A stretch of 64,000 nt of DNA. It comes from Lineus longissimus. Taxonomy: Eukaryota; Nemertea; Pilidiophora; Heteronemertea; Lineidae. How positions within the stretch are numbered: position 1 is the stretch's first letter; each line of letters starts with the position of its first letter. The stretch lies in NCBI RefSeq assembly GCF_910592395.1, contig NC_088309.1:26104599-26168598 (forward strand), given 5' to 3'. The translations under genes were made by a program, and so were the position numbers. The notes beneath the pieces were generated by a model that saw only the letters and a program-made list of their open reading frames with translations, ran no database searches and was not told the DNA's origin. Shown one piece after another: positions 23,501 through 38,500 of this stretch.

Positions 23501-26500
23501 ATCCCACATTCTGTTTGTCTGGCTCTAGGAAAATTCGTCCCCGGATAATTCGTCCCCGGAAAACTCGTCCCCGGAAAATTCGTCCCCTAGGAAAATTCGT
23601 CCCTGGAAAATTCGTCCCCGAGGAAAATTCGTCCCTGGAAAATTCGTCCCCAGATAATTCGTCCCCGCGGATAATTCGTCCCTGGAAAATTCGTCCCTGA
23701 CGAAAATTCGTCCCCGGAATATACGTCCCCGAGGATAATTCGTCCCCGGAAAATTTAACAAAAGTTGAAAGTTTCTGACATTACTTTCTAGTAATAACTA
23801 CTACCTACTCCTTTCGACTTTTCTCATTCAGTGTTATATCTCTATTTACTACCCTACTAGCTAGTTACCTACTCCACTTTTTTCATAGTAGGTAGAGGTA
23901 GGCAGGCGAAATAATTTTTTTTTTCTTCAAATAAGTATTTTTACTGGTCAGAATGAAAGATAAGCTCTAAATTCTTCAATAAAATATTTTGCCTGCCTAC
24001 CTCTACCTACTATAAAAATAGTGGGGTAGGTAACTAGTAAAGAGTAATTAGTAAAGAGAGATGTTACACTGAATGAGAAAAATCGAAAGTAGTAGTTATT
24101 ACTACAGTCCATTCGACAAGACTTAAGGGTCTTAGAAAGTAAAGTCAGAAACTTTCAACTTTGTAAAATTTTCTGGGGACGAATTATTTTAGGGGACAAA
24201 TTTTCCTAGGGGACGAATTATCCTCGGGGACGAATTATCCGGGGACGAATTTTCCTTGGGGACGAATTATCCTCGGGGACGAATTATCCGGGGACGAATT
24301 TTCCTAGGGGACGAATTATCCGGGGACGAATTTTCCTTGGGGACGAATTATCCGGGGACGAATTTGCGGGGACGAATTTTCCGGGGACGAATTATCCGGG
24401 GACGAATTTTCCTGTAACCTGTTTGTCTTGTTGCCAAGCCTTGGTATTGTGACGCTTGACATTTCAAACCAGACTCTTCAATCAAACATGGTGTCCAATT
24501 GTCGTCTGCTCATCCACTGATTAGCGTGAAATTGCATTGTTTTTGTTTATTGAGCATTTAGGGGCTCTGTCATGGTTGTAATTTGAGGCAATTTGTGCTG
24601 AAATGTGTTGGCACTTTTGGCACAGCTCTATTCATTGATGAGAACAATATTTTCAATTATCTTCATTGCCTCTAGGGAAATTTAAAGACCAATATCTTAC
24701 ATGTATCAAGGGAAATTTCAATAACGTGCATTATTATGCGAGTGCTCAGCATAAGTTTTCAAAGGAAATGCATGCCTGTGCTGTTACAATTAGCATGTGG
24801 CCCAATTTGATGACCATGGTTTCCCTGACTGTTATAATGATTCTAATTCAATGACAATGTTTGCCCAGTCGGACAGATTCTATTCAGTGGCGGTTCTAAC
24901 TCGATGTCATACATGGAACAGATGTCCATGTTACTCCAGACTGTATGATTCTAATTCAATGCCAGTATGGATGTCCATATTTGCCCAGACTGTCAGATTC
25001 TAATTCAACAACAATATGCATGTCCATGTTTGCCCAGACTGTCTGATTCTAGTTCAGTTCCAGTACGTTCATCCATGTTTGCTATGATGAGCAGATTTAC
25101 CATTAAAACTGATAAATTCACCATGAATATTGAATACCAATAGTGTAGAGAATAAAACTTTGCTTAAGACACCGAGAGTGATAAATAAATTCAATCAATT
25201 TCCTCATAATTTCTCTGTCCCTTTCAGCCACCTGTCATATGAGCAACTACGTATGATCAATACAATTTGACTTCGTTATCAATGTGCCAAGAAACATCAT
25301 TCACATTGTAAACGTAGAACTGTGTGAGAATCAAGGACTAAGGAGGGGTGAATCTAAAATGACTGCTTTCACTAGCTTTCAGGGGATATGGATCCAATGT
25401 TATTCTTATCCTTGCCTTCTTTCCTACAAGGGCAGGTCTGCCATGATCGCTTTTGATAGCCATGACTGCCAGAATATCTACTTCAACCGCAAGTGTAGTG
25501 ATGGGCATTGTGGGTACTGATCGTTGACGATAATTGAGTTGCTATGGTAACTGAATCTCCATGTCAACACCCCCCTGGGGTAGATATAAAGAAACCTGTT
25601 GCTAGTGTTGGAGTCACTCTGACATTTAATAATTGCTGATTTCAGCTTGCTACCCTGGTGTACAGGTATCAATGAGTGCTTTCATTGATGGCAAGAACCT
25701 GAAAGCCCTGCAGCCTGAGCCAAAACTGATTGTCCAACTCAGAAATTTCTTTCTAGATGGCCAAAACATTTTGCATGAGATTTATATACAATGTCAATAA
25801 CAATCCTGGATTGTTCAGTCGCCCTCACATCCAGTGGGTAGACGTACTGCTAATAGCTGCCTCAAGGTACATGAGGTAGGGACGAGGTTCGAATGGCCAT
25901 TCTCATCGCCACAGATTCTGACTTATATTCTCAGCTTTTTGTGACACTCTGGCAAGTACAACCGAGACGCAGGTACTCCTAAGTCCTAGTCCTACTTCAT
26001 TCCAAGGCTCTTTCCTGCCGACCTTATTGAGTACTCACGAGGAGACGCGGTTTCTATTTTCGACCAATCGATAAATACCCAAATGATTTCTGATGAATTG
26101 GATCAGATTGGATGTGTTGCCTACCAGATGCCTCTAATCCAGTTGTGGGAGCACTGTTCGAAATTCCCCTTTGAGGCTGAGCAAAGAAGGTCATGATTGG
26201 GTGAAAATTTGATAGAATAATCGATATTTGGTCCCATATTTGGTTGGCAGATTGAATGGAATAGATTCTGTTACAGGATGCTTACCGTACTGGAGGTCAA
26301 GTTGGTCAACAAGGTTGTTCTAGTAGTAGTAGGTATCGTCGTTTAGTGAATGATTGCCACATGCAAAATACTGACTACTTATACATAAAATTATATGACA
26401 ATTGAGAGGTGTCAGTCATATTTTTCAAAAACATATTTAAGGAAACGTCCTTGTCTGCCCTTGTTTTGAATTGTGCTGCAGAAGTCGAGGCACTGCCCAA

Positions 26501-29500
26501 ATATCTTGAAAATCATTAGAACAGAAGTCTGTAGCATTCATGCATTAGGCTATTTAGTGAAAGAGTGTGTGCTATGCACTTGTGAATTACACAACATATA
26601 TTCAGAAAGAAGCGCAACTTCACCACGAAGATACATTGGTGGGTGAATGTCGGTCCTCTTCCATCACTGTAGCCATGGTAACCATCTTCGTTGCCGATGG
26701 TTAGGTTAATTCAGGTCCATCGTTATGATCGGGGGAGATATTGATTGGTTTTGCGTTGAATGTTGGTGTGGGTGGTTGATTTCATACCATATGGAAGCAA
26801 ACTGTGCAAAAAATGCTTGAGATTTCCAAATTTCATTGATTGATTGTGTTTTGTAGATTCATCACCAATATGAATTCAAAATTTAAGCTCAGTTGATGAA
26901 GAAATGACCTTGCAGTTCTATTTTGTCCTTCTAGTATAGAATGTTAGCCAAATATTGGCCTTTCTTCTGGAATGTCTGCAAAATTTCCCAAATACCGTAA
27001 CTTTGCCATCATCCATACCAGTCCCATCGTTTATGAATCATTAGTGGAGCAATTGCCTGCAAACTCCTAGCAAAAGGTGCTGTGAAAATTGCAGGAATTA
27101 GCCTGGACCTTTGACATTTCCAGAATGTTGTATTGCAGCCGCTGGATTTTGTATTGAGAGTTGATGTAACCATCTACAGTCTAGTGTTATTAGTCCAATT
27201 TCATCTGTCTATGGCAAATTTGGTATTTGCTCATGTAGTTGTCTATGCATGCTTTTTTTTAATGTAAAACCTTTGGAATTTTTCTCCATCATTGGTCATA
27301 AGTGGAAGTTGGGGTTCATGTGACATTGCATGACCAGAACCCTGAAGATCTGCCACGATAATTCGCATGATCAGTTATCCTCAGTGGGCATTGTGGGCGA
27401 TGGTAGAATGTCAGAGGTTTCCAATATATCAATATATAATATAAGCAGATATAGAAGATGTGATACATGTAGAACAAGAGTTTGATGTGGGTTAACATGT
27501 GGTCACAGCGCGACAGTGTCTTCTTAGATGGAAGATCTTTCAAGATTACATAAAAATATGTCAGGATAATTTCTCAGTTAAAAAAACTTTCTATCCTGAA
27601 ACGTAATGTCCTGGAAGGTAAATCCTGATGATGAAACCTTCCAAGGTGTTTGCATGTAATGTCTGCTTGTAGTGACTGATCAAAGCATTCTGTCTTCTCT
27701 CTCTAGGTACCGTAGAAGCTTGCCTCCAGTATGGCCTCAAGAAGCGTGCCCTGGGCCTCTTCAAGAACAGCAACACATCGGCACTTATCCAGAAAATCGC
27801 CAAACACTGTGAGCCAGCAGCACAGGTGGCAAAGTTACTCAGCGCTGTCGAAGCAAATGACTCCAAGTAAGTGATTCACATCCTGAACATATGATTTGAT
27901 CTACTTTTCAAGGTCAGGAGGGCAAAATAGAATAAGTGTAATTCTGTCTTCATTTTACCCGACCTCACTGTCAGTTATATGACCTGGAAACATCAAATCT
28001 TGTTTGTAGTGAAGCTAGAATCTAGGTGGATGTGACCTACTCAGATGGACAAGTAGGTCAGTCATGACCTCTTGTTGAGAGCATTCTATTGGCTATCGTA
28101 TATCAACATCGTATCTTTCTGACTGGTGACTTGTAGTCGAGCAGGCTGTATTTAGAGGTTGTGCAGATGACAGTGCCTGATTAGTGGTTTCATGGGAGTT
28201 TACTGCTAATGAAATGAAATTGGAAGTAAGGGATGATTAAAACGCAATCATCCCCTTCTGAGTCTCTTATGACCAATCATACAAGAACGAGCAATGCAAT
28301 CAATCCATGATGAGTTTTGAATTTTCACATCACTTTTACTTGCAGGAAATCTTTGGATAACAACAAAAATCAGACGCCAAAGAAGCCATCGATGTTCTAC
28401 AATCCAAAATATCTGTGGATACGGTTAGCCCTGTTTGAGAAAGTTCTTGGCAAAATTGTCGAGTATCTTGTGGATAATGGGAATAAATACTATGACAAGG
28501 AGTCGATAGTCGGTGATGCTGTGGATGGGCCTATTTTGGCATCGTTAGTTGGTAAGTAAAATAGTAAATGATGTCATTTTCTAAATCGTTGTACGGTTAA
28601 ATACAAGTGTAGATTGTGAACACCTCAGATAGGAAGAGAGACCCTTCTTTCATAGTATTACATGTAGAAGTAAGGAGATCATGGATCATACCGCAATACG
28701 TTACATGTCTGGCAGTCACCATTGAAGAGACCTGTGTTATATCTGCCTTCAGCTGGAGATATCAGTTTTGGGATAAAAATTGATCCTACCTCATTCTTAT
28801 CATCACCAGAGCCACCAACAGTAAAGGCTTTAAAAATGTTGAGTAGGCGTGTGGGCCATTTCCCATGTTATTGGAGAAGTCACCCACTCATAATTCTTTG
28901 TTTTCCTCCGGCGACAAAAAGATCATCACATCTTTGAAGACAGCACAATTTCTCACCAATGTTTTTCAGAGGATTGCTGTTAGTCTTGTTGCCCTGAGCT
29001 CAATGGTTGTCCGACTTGGTCTCAGCATGTTTCATGGAATTTCTTTTAAGTCTGGTTCCTGAGAGCTTTCATTGGTTGTCAATACGTTTCTAGACCATGC
29101 TAATTGTAAGTCAGGTGGTGCAGACGGTGCAGAAGGGCTGTTTCTATTCCAAGCCGGCTGCCAAGTTAATGCACAACAACTCTCATTCTTGACATCATTA
29201 ATAGGTTTGCGTAGAACCAGATGACCAGCCCGATTGCCAATCAAGCAATGGTCATAAGGTCCCCGATGTCACCATGGTTTCACAGAGGCAGAGAGATTAC
29301 CATGGATTTGATTTGAGTGTGACTTGCTGACTAACTGTAGCTTTGATCTTGGCTACTGAGACCACATCTCATCAAACCCTCACTGACCAAACCTCTCCTT
29401 GATTACCAATGATCTTCATGGAGGCAATTTGAGGTATCAAGGATCTGCTAAATGCAGCGCCTGTAAAGCTGATGAATCATTGTCACCAAGTCGGGAAAGA

Positions 29501-32500
29501 ATTAGTCTTCATTTCTTGTCCTCCATTGCATGTTTGAGCAGATGACATTAACTGTGTGAATTATTGTGGCAAAACCAGGAAAGAATTAGTCTTCATTTCT
29601 TTCCCTCCATTCCATGTTTGATGGTGCGAAGACCATCTTTCACAAGCTTTATGTGGTTTCATAAAGAGGCGAAAGTGATTGGTCAACATGGAATCTTGGC
29701 TATCAATTTAATGCTGCTCATTTATGCGATGCAATGGTAGCTTTTAAAGTAGCAAGCCTGAGGCTTTCTGAAAGCAATATGTCTTATTTGTGAATCATTA
29801 CCATACAACCAAGGAAGAATTCCTGATAATTGGTAATCCAGTCAGGCTAGGAATAGATGGATTTGTTAACTCTAATTGGGGTTCAATTCAATGTAGAATT
29901 GAAAGATACGCATAATTTACTGGAGCGTGCAAGGAATTTATATTCATCTTGCTCAAGGCAATTTCAAATCAAATCTTGTCATTGGTTTTGGGTTGAGTTA
30001 AAGGATGGGTAGTGCAATTCCACCTGTCACAAATGTATCACTTCAGAGTTTCTGTGTCGAGGAGGATGCATGGTACATTTAAAAGTGGAGCACTGCATTT
30101 CCAAAAGTTATGATATTGCATTATGATGTACATGTAGTGTGTTGCCATGATCGTTCTGGCCTCTCAAGGACAAGGATTCACCCTGGATCTCTTCAACAAC
30201 GTAACAACCAGCCATGAACTCAACCCACATCAAGTTGCTGTGTGATCCATTTCAATGGCTCTCCAGGACAAGTACAATAAATACAATATGCATACTGTGC
30301 ATGTACTTGTACTTTTCACAAGTGATGCATCAGCGAATGCATGTCGTCAATCATGTACATTTTGCATGAAGCTGTTGTTTACATTATAGATGATAATATG
30401 GCTGGGAGTGGGAAATTGCTACCCAATTATTCAGTATTTTGGATAGAGGGGTAGACTCGCTCGGTATGTTTAATGAGAATGAGAGTGCCACTAGCAAATG
30501 CAGAGCCATGCAGTAATCTGGTTGGTTAGTAAAGTCAGTAGAAAGAGGACTGCCTGAAAATTCAATTCAGTTGAGTCAAGTTACACAGTTTATCTGAAAG
30601 AAATACCAACAGTGCTGATGAAAGGCATTATTCTGCTATCAACAAAGTAAAAGGGTTACAGAAAGGAGATCAGATTCTTGCAGACAAAACAGAAAATGCT
30701 CTCATTTTCTGCAAATCAGATGATATTTTCCAATTAAGCTGATAATACTCACCATTTTTCTGCAGATGCAGATGAAAGCTGTTCATGATCAGTATTTTCT
30801 GTTTGCTGAAGATCTCAAAAGAAAATAACTTTCATCTAGAACATGTAGAACATTGTGGGCTGAGAAAACAATGAAAGACAGTGAAATGAAAAGTTGGCTG
30901 TTTGTGTGTGGGGCAGGTCCCTGGTTTGGAGCAGAGCAAGAGACAATACCTGCCTTGGCAAAAAATGGCCGTGGAGTCTGTAGACCTTTTTAAGCTCCTT
31001 TCATCTGCTATTTCTTTATCTGCCATTATCTTATTAACAGATCAATGTCTTTGGTTTGAGAATGTCCACACTGCTTTAGGTCTCTCTCAGTATAGTTTGT
31101 GACCTTTTGCTGATAACTTTATGTTTTTCATTGCAGTTGGCCCTTGCGCCCTTGACTTCACCAAGATGAAGACAACAGACCACTTCTGGACAGACCCACC
31201 TGCTGACGAACTGGTCCAGAGGCATCGGATACATAGTAGTGGCAACCATTATAATGGCCCGGGATCACCAAAAAGATTAGGATTACAGGTAATTGTTGAT
31301 TTGCTTTGCCCAAGAAGAACACTCGGGGTCATGTTGATGCAGATATAGAGTTTTAAAAGGTTCTGAGGTGCCTTTCTCCTACTGATGACAATAATAAATT
31401 GTTTGCTGTAGCTGCTGTAGTCAGGTGACATCCCGCTGCTGCAATCAGTCCTTTGCATTCAGTCCTAGTACTCTGACCAAAGTGACCTGTGTATCAATAC
31501 ATTTGTAAGGAATGTAGAACCAGGGGCCAACTTGTGGTGCAGTGAACACGATGATGATATCAATATGTGTGATTTCCTGGCAGATGAGTTGAATGTGAAC
31601 GATGTGTTGTTGTAGAAGCAGACGGTTGGATCAATTGCCAACATTGATTTGTTTGTGGTGGGTAAAGAACCATCTGCCACTGGTCTTGTGAGTGGCAGAT
31701 CACTGATTATAGTGATTTCGCACAGAAAATGCTGCATTGGAACAAAATGTTATATTTCATTGGAAAATTCAAAGTCCCCTCTCATCTCACGAAAATCTGG
31801 GGAATAGTAGGCTCAAGAAAATAAAGGGGCAAAGGTACTGTTGATGATGAACTATTCATGTGAGAGTGATTGATGTAGCTGATCTGAGATGTCCTTTGTA
31901 TTCATTTCTATATTCATGGCCAGGCCCATCACTAAGGTTATAGCCAATGCTTAATTGAATTTATCACCGCTGCATCACAATGTCTGAATTAGGTATCAGC
32001 TTTGCGAACTCAGGCAGTGGAATTGAACTAACATTGACGTCAAATGGCAGGGTACGGTAGCGCTGATATACTGTGTGGCATAACGGCTGTGTAAATACAC
32101 TCTATGTTTGCTAATGTCATGTTTGTATTGACTCCTGTTTTGGTAGTGTAGTAGGCATGATTGGCACCCAGGGAAAGATACAGAATTATGTGGCAATGTG
32201 ATAAAAACGTTAAGATTTTTAATAATCAGACAAAAACGCACTTAGGAAAAAAAATGCAGAGGAGAAAATTCATCATGATTGTAGACGGCTTGTCACAGGT
32301 TCTCCTAGTTGATTAGCAAGCCTTTGAACGATTTGAGTAGATTGCCCAATTCATGCATAATGGCTATAGAAATTAGAGGAAAAATCTTTTTCCCGGATTT
32401 GAGCTCCGAGTGGCATTCAGCAATGCTTTTGGTTGAAGAAAACGAGGTGCTAAACGATGAATAAAATGGCGTATTTATCTCATTATACCTCAAGCAAGAA

Positions 32501-35500
32501 ATTGGCTGGAATCTAATGGGATGAAGTCTGGAGATTGAATGTGGGATTGTACTGCGAGGCATGAATGAATTTGGCCAAAAAAGCTTAGTTGGGGGAAATA
32601 AAGCTGATTGAATGATCGATAGAAGATACTGCATATCTTTTGGGAAATCTACATGTATATGAAGTGTCTACTGGGTATGACAACCTGTCAACACGATAAC
32701 ATAGAAAAGCCAATAGGAAATGGGAAGTGACTCATATCTGTCCTATGATGTGGACATCGTGTAAATGTGAATAAAAGTGATCAGACATCTTTTTCCTGTC
32801 TCTTCAGGTTCGCAAGAACACCAGTTCAAGCAGTGAGGACAGTCTTCGGTGTACGCCACTGTCTGCCAAGGAATATGTGGAGTCGTTACATCAAAACTCA
32901 AAGACACAACTATTGTATGGCAAGAATAATGTCATTGTTCAGCCGGTAGGTCAAGTTAGATATTGCAGACCTTCATCCTGGTCTGAGACCGATTACTGTT
33001 AGTATAATATCCTTTCCGGATACGTCTCTCCTTGTGGGCGTTTGATTAGCTATAGTGTGAATTTCTTTGATCCCTTGTGGACCAGAGCTCTGAATTCATA
33101 CCTGTCAGATTTGTTTTGTCACCCCATCATCTTATTCATTCCAGAAAGAGAATGTTGAACGAATGCCAGGGTATCTCTCACTACACCAGTCAGCCGAAGG
33201 ACTATCCATAAAATGGACGCCAAATCAGCTGATGAATGGCTGCTGTGAGGTGGATGAAAATGACGAAGAGATAGACAGAAGGTGGGAAAATATATCACAT
33301 GTGAACTCCATTATGTTGGCTGGCCTATAACTGGGATCTACACTGTATGAACCGAATCAATTGGCTGTCGGCCATCCTTGTTGCCTGGTAGAAAATGCAA
33401 CAATGTGTACATTGCAGTGTACTGTGTGTTTCCAAGTATCTTTGATGAAAACCAAGGCAACCAAGATGGCTGATGGATTCAATGGATCCAAATATTGGCT
33501 AGTTCAAGTCAACCATCAAAGGTCCAAATAGATGTATTCCATTGTAATCACAGCTGCCAGCATAGTGTGGTCAACCCTAAAGATGTTAGATATTGTACAA
33601 GAACCACTGGTGTTGTGTATATTATGTTTCTTCTTTCTTCATCTGTTTGATATTTGAGAGTGATGTTGTCACATGTTGGCTCAAAAGCTGAAAATGTCAC
33701 TTCACCCAGTCCAAGCAATCACTTCTTCCAAAAACTCTTGGGGAGCAAAAACTGGGAATCTCAGATACCTTAAATAAGAATGTTCCAAGTTGGACACATC
33801 TTCAGGCTCTCATTGATCTCCATTGATCCACAGTGACCCGACGAGGTCAACAAATTGCCTGCTTACCTTGAGCTAAGGCTACTGTTTCTTATCCTTGGGT
33901 CCTTTCTCATTCATGGTCACGATTAGACCTGAAGAGAACCTCACTATGTGGCTGACATCAGAGGAAATTGATTTCCCATGCCACTCATTTGATCATCTTG
34001 GGGGTGGGATGTCAGCTGCTGGAGTTCCCTTGGTAGTTTGTCAATACGGCTGCAGGCACCTGCTGTCTCCCTTAGCGATAAGGTTTCTGAAGGAGAAGAG
34101 AGGACATGGGCAAACTACATGAGATTTGATTAGATATTCTTAATCCTGATCATGTGCGCTGACGCGTTGCTGAAAATATGCAAGGCAAGCTTCACAGATG
34201 GCTGTGGTAGTTTTAAAACCCTGACTCGTTGTTACTTCGTGTCTGGAAGTACTGGGCCATGGTTGGTACCACATTTTGGCGCGATTTTAGTTTCAAGGTT
34301 AGTTCCATGATTTGATCATTATCTATCATGACACCTCATCAATCATGATAATACCAATATCATCAGAGATTGGCCTCACGTCTTGGGCAACGTAATGCAG
34401 CTTTAAATATTCATTCATGAATGTCTCAGATCTTGAGATAAGACTTAGAGCGAGCATTCCTTTCAGCGTATCTGTCGTTGCGGATGTATAATAACCATGC
34501 TTCATTTCGTGTTGCCGGGCAACTGATTATTAGTGTCACGAACAGGAATGGTATCTTCACGTACTACAAGAGATAAGATTAACCCCACTTTCAACTGAGA
34601 CATGAATTGAATTCATAACTGGCCATAACAAGCTCATCAGGAATGGAACTCATTGGCCAAAGGGGCGGCGTGGTATATATTGGTGTATGCATCAAACCAG
34701 CCTGCAATTCAGAGTTCTGGTATAGGGCCTGCCTTCTAGCCCAGACTTGAGCCTGCCTTTTTTTAAACTTTCAGCTGTGTCTGGAACCCGCTATTAACTG
34801 AGCATTATCATTAACCAAGAGCCATCTAGCAATAGACCATAATCATGATTGTACCGGCAACAAGTCTAATGACAGGAAATGATACCCATTTATCATCGGC
34901 TGATACCACTGCAGTACCGTCACTTCACATTAATATCCCATATCATATATTTCAAGGGAGTAATTCGTATGATTAGCATTGGCATTTAAAGTCAAAGATA
35001 CAGTCTTTTTATAATGAATAATGAGCAACATGTCGTCGGGATCTACTGGCATGTATAAATGGCATCGCAATGAAGGGTAACTCATGGATTTCTTATTTTA
35101 ACCAATTGGTAGCTTGCTTCACTCAGTTTCATTTGCTTTGGCACTCAATGTTGACAGTTTATTCTCTTGATTCAGCTGTTTTTGTGCAACAGGCTGGAAG
35201 CTGATTTCCCTTTGTAACGGGGTGTCTATTTCCTTATAAGTTCATCATGAGCCGTTTCCTAGAAATTATGTTTCAAAGGTGCAGATGGCTGGCTAAAAAT
35301 GTCAAAGGTACAATAACAACATTGGCCATACCGGTTCCATTGTGTGTCTTTGTGTGTCTGAGACCTGGTTCTTTAGAAAGCGTAGATTCTTGCCTGTTGG
35401 AAATTGCTTTCTTAATGTTTCATTACATATGGTGCCATATAGTAAACATATCTTATACCTTGGTGTCATTCGTGACCAGCTTTGAGCCAAGATGTGACAC

Positions 35501-38500
35501 TTTCACTCTTATCTGACTAAAAATCTATGTTTCTGTTTACTTTGCCGTGACCAGTGCAGAGAGCCAGGTACAATTGTAGCCTCTGTGTGCACTGATAGGT
35601 ACTGCCAGCTCTATTCTTCACTCTCTGTGTCATAATTGTAGCACTTTACCTTATTTAAAGAAATAAACTGCACATTTGGTGAAATCTTTGAGCACTCCAT
35701 ATTAGTCTGTGTGCAGGTTGTATCTATTTTGTTTTTTAGTTGTTGTTGTTTATTCATCTGTTTTGTTTGACTGTATGATATTTTAGGTCGAAGACATTAG
35801 AAAAATTAATCAAGCAACGGGGAGGAAAACGATAGTGAGTATTAGCTTTAGTTTGGCTGGGTTGCATGGGTTGTGGGTCGGTTTAACCTGAAATAGTTAA
35901 AAATAATCAATTTATCCTGCAAGTTGGTAAAAGGAATCCCAGTTTTCTTCATACTAATCGCACTCAGTTTGGTTAACAGTAACAGAGTTGGTGAAAGTAT
36001 TCAGTGAGGCTGCGGTTTGAATTTCTAAAACACACACCTTCACTATTTAATGTCATCATGTACAGAAGATGCCACGCACTTTATTTTTCATGACACAAAA
36101 ACCCTTTAGCCTGCCCACAAGTGATGCTATTACGTCAAATGCGCAGACGTCATTCCCAACACTGGTGGTTGCCATGACAGTGTACAGCATCATGTTCGGA
36201 TCAGTATGATGCATTCTCTGTTTCAAATCTAGTTGACTGTGATTCCTGTGCATTGCTGTGTGGTTGCACAGGAAGAAAGTATTGGTGGCTGAATCCTCCA
36301 CGAGTGAACTCCACCGGAATAGGAAGTGAGTGTATCTGAGGATCAATATTACACTGATCCTGCATTGATTACCTTGAAGGGTATGAACCTGACATTTATT
36401 ACTAATTCAAATCACATCTTTCTCAAGTGTTTTTTTAACATTCCTCGTGGTTGGATTGAAACAATGTCAGTTTTTGAAAAATTTGATTGAAAGAAATATT
36501 TTTTTCTGTTATCTTTGTTTGCCAATACTCTGAAGCTTGTTGGTTTGGATGTTCAATTTTATTCCATTGAAAACCTGGTATTTGGCTGATGAATGAGTGG
36601 GATGATTAAAAAGGATTGTTCCTTCAATAACGAGGTGGAGAGGAAAACTATGTGACTAAAAAGATGAACCCATATTCTGCATTCTCCCACTCAAATCCAC
36701 CTCACGGCTCTCTTCCCCAACCCAGGTTGCCTGTTTCCCTATTGTATGTGTCAATAACTGTTTTCGTCACCTCATTGCTACACAAATACCAAGGTTCATC
36801 ACGCTAAATTTCCCAAGTGCAGCTTTGACATTTCATCGAGAAACCAGAACTTTGGTGACAAGCTGTTGTCCCTCTGAGCACTGGCATATTGTAACTAAGA
36901 AGATTTTTATTCGTCTGCTGCCTGTTGATATGGCATAATGGTGCATGTGTTGCGTAGGATGACTATGGCTTCCTTTGGAGATTAATTGCTTTTCCTTCAT
37001 CTACGTCAAACCCTGTCCTTTTACACTTGTCAATTCATTGTTTAAGTGGTGGAGTATTAAGTGAGAGAATATTGAGTCAAGAGCAGGATATACCTGCGCT
37101 GTCAAAGAGAGTTGCCTTCTGTAACACATGAGTAGTACTGGGATTGACGGGGAAGCGAACCTGAGTCCTCAGAGCTGACAGGCCCTGAGCTTTGCATTGC
37201 GCTGCTTTAACATGCCTCTGACAGAGAGAATGTTTTATTTCAGTGGTATAAAAGATATTGAAGAATACCGCCTGTATGGCCACGTTTTGAGAACACGCGG
37301 CAAATCTTCAAAGTCTAAAATGCAAATGGTTCCGCTATGCTTTATTGCTTATAGTCATGCATGCAGCATTTCTTTCTTCAGAACCCATGATTGATTGAAT
37401 CGGGAAGTAGCTGTATGAATAAAAGATGGCTCAATCAGCTCCGTGGCTCAGGCTAGCGAGCCTGATAGCGGTTGGTCCGCTACTTGATTGGCCTCCTTGG
37501 CCGGGGACTGTAGATTGATCTATCTTGAAGAGCTCTCAAGAAACTGAGTAGTTGTCCATGATTCTGTCTGAGGGCTCCCATGATTTTGATATTATGTTCT
37601 TCAACAGCGTTGTGTATGTCTTGTCTAGAAGGCCATAATTGGTACAAGACTTGCCATTATTGTGGAAGGCTCAACCACATCGGCTAAATACGGCATTTTA
37701 GTGATGTCTGAGGTTCTTAATCTGAGCCATCCCAAAAATTATAGTATTTCAGTATTTTGTCTAGCGCGGCAGCTCAGCATTGCACAAAATGGCAAGACTT
37801 GTACTGGCGTCTGTCTGTACATCTGCAAGACTCAGAACTTTCATTGCTCTGAACCGTTCTGGGGCCATGAAATTTCAGGTTCCTTCTGGTCATCGTAAAT
37901 TTTACTGACGATAGCCAAAAAGCTCTCCATACTGTGATGTCCAGTTTGTGATATTCATAACCTTTAACCTTGCATTGTTTCTCTCGTTACAGTCTGTATT
38001 GGGAGTATGCCGTCACTGTGTTCCTTGATGAGATTGTTTACCTTCACTGCCACCAGCAACGTAAGTGTTCTGCTGCAACATCACCCAGAGCCCCCTGCCA
38101 GTTTTGTGACGGCTGCATCTAGCATCTTTTGATAAAAAGCTGTTGCTGGCACTAAGATGACTGTTGCAAATCTCCTGCCTGTCATCTCCAGACGGGGATC
38201 GGTACATTACATTTCAGTAATGAGATCCTATTCATAGCATTTCGAGTTTAATGTCTAACTGTCAACCGACAGTGATCTCTTGCGACCCACAAGTCGAGGT
38301 GGTTAACAGAATGTGTTCATCTCTTATTCTATAAATCGATGTCATCTCCCTGGGGTAAGAGATCAAATGGGACCGTCAAAGAAGATTTATGTCTGTTGAA
38401 TCTATTTCTGTAGCCTGTCTCTACCCTTGGGAAAAGCAAGGCTGATCAATCCTGATGTTGTTAATTTTGCAAGTCTTGGTTATTTGTGATAACAAAATCT

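Noticed and set aside
23525-23761. Arg/Gly/Asp-rich open frames in the foldback arms
   Set aside because: They arise from the roughly 15-bp tandem unit, which has no stop in some frames.
23521-24418. Direct repeats resembling a CRISPR array
   Set aside because: The units are contiguous without unique spacers, arranged as inverted arms, and lie in an animal intron.
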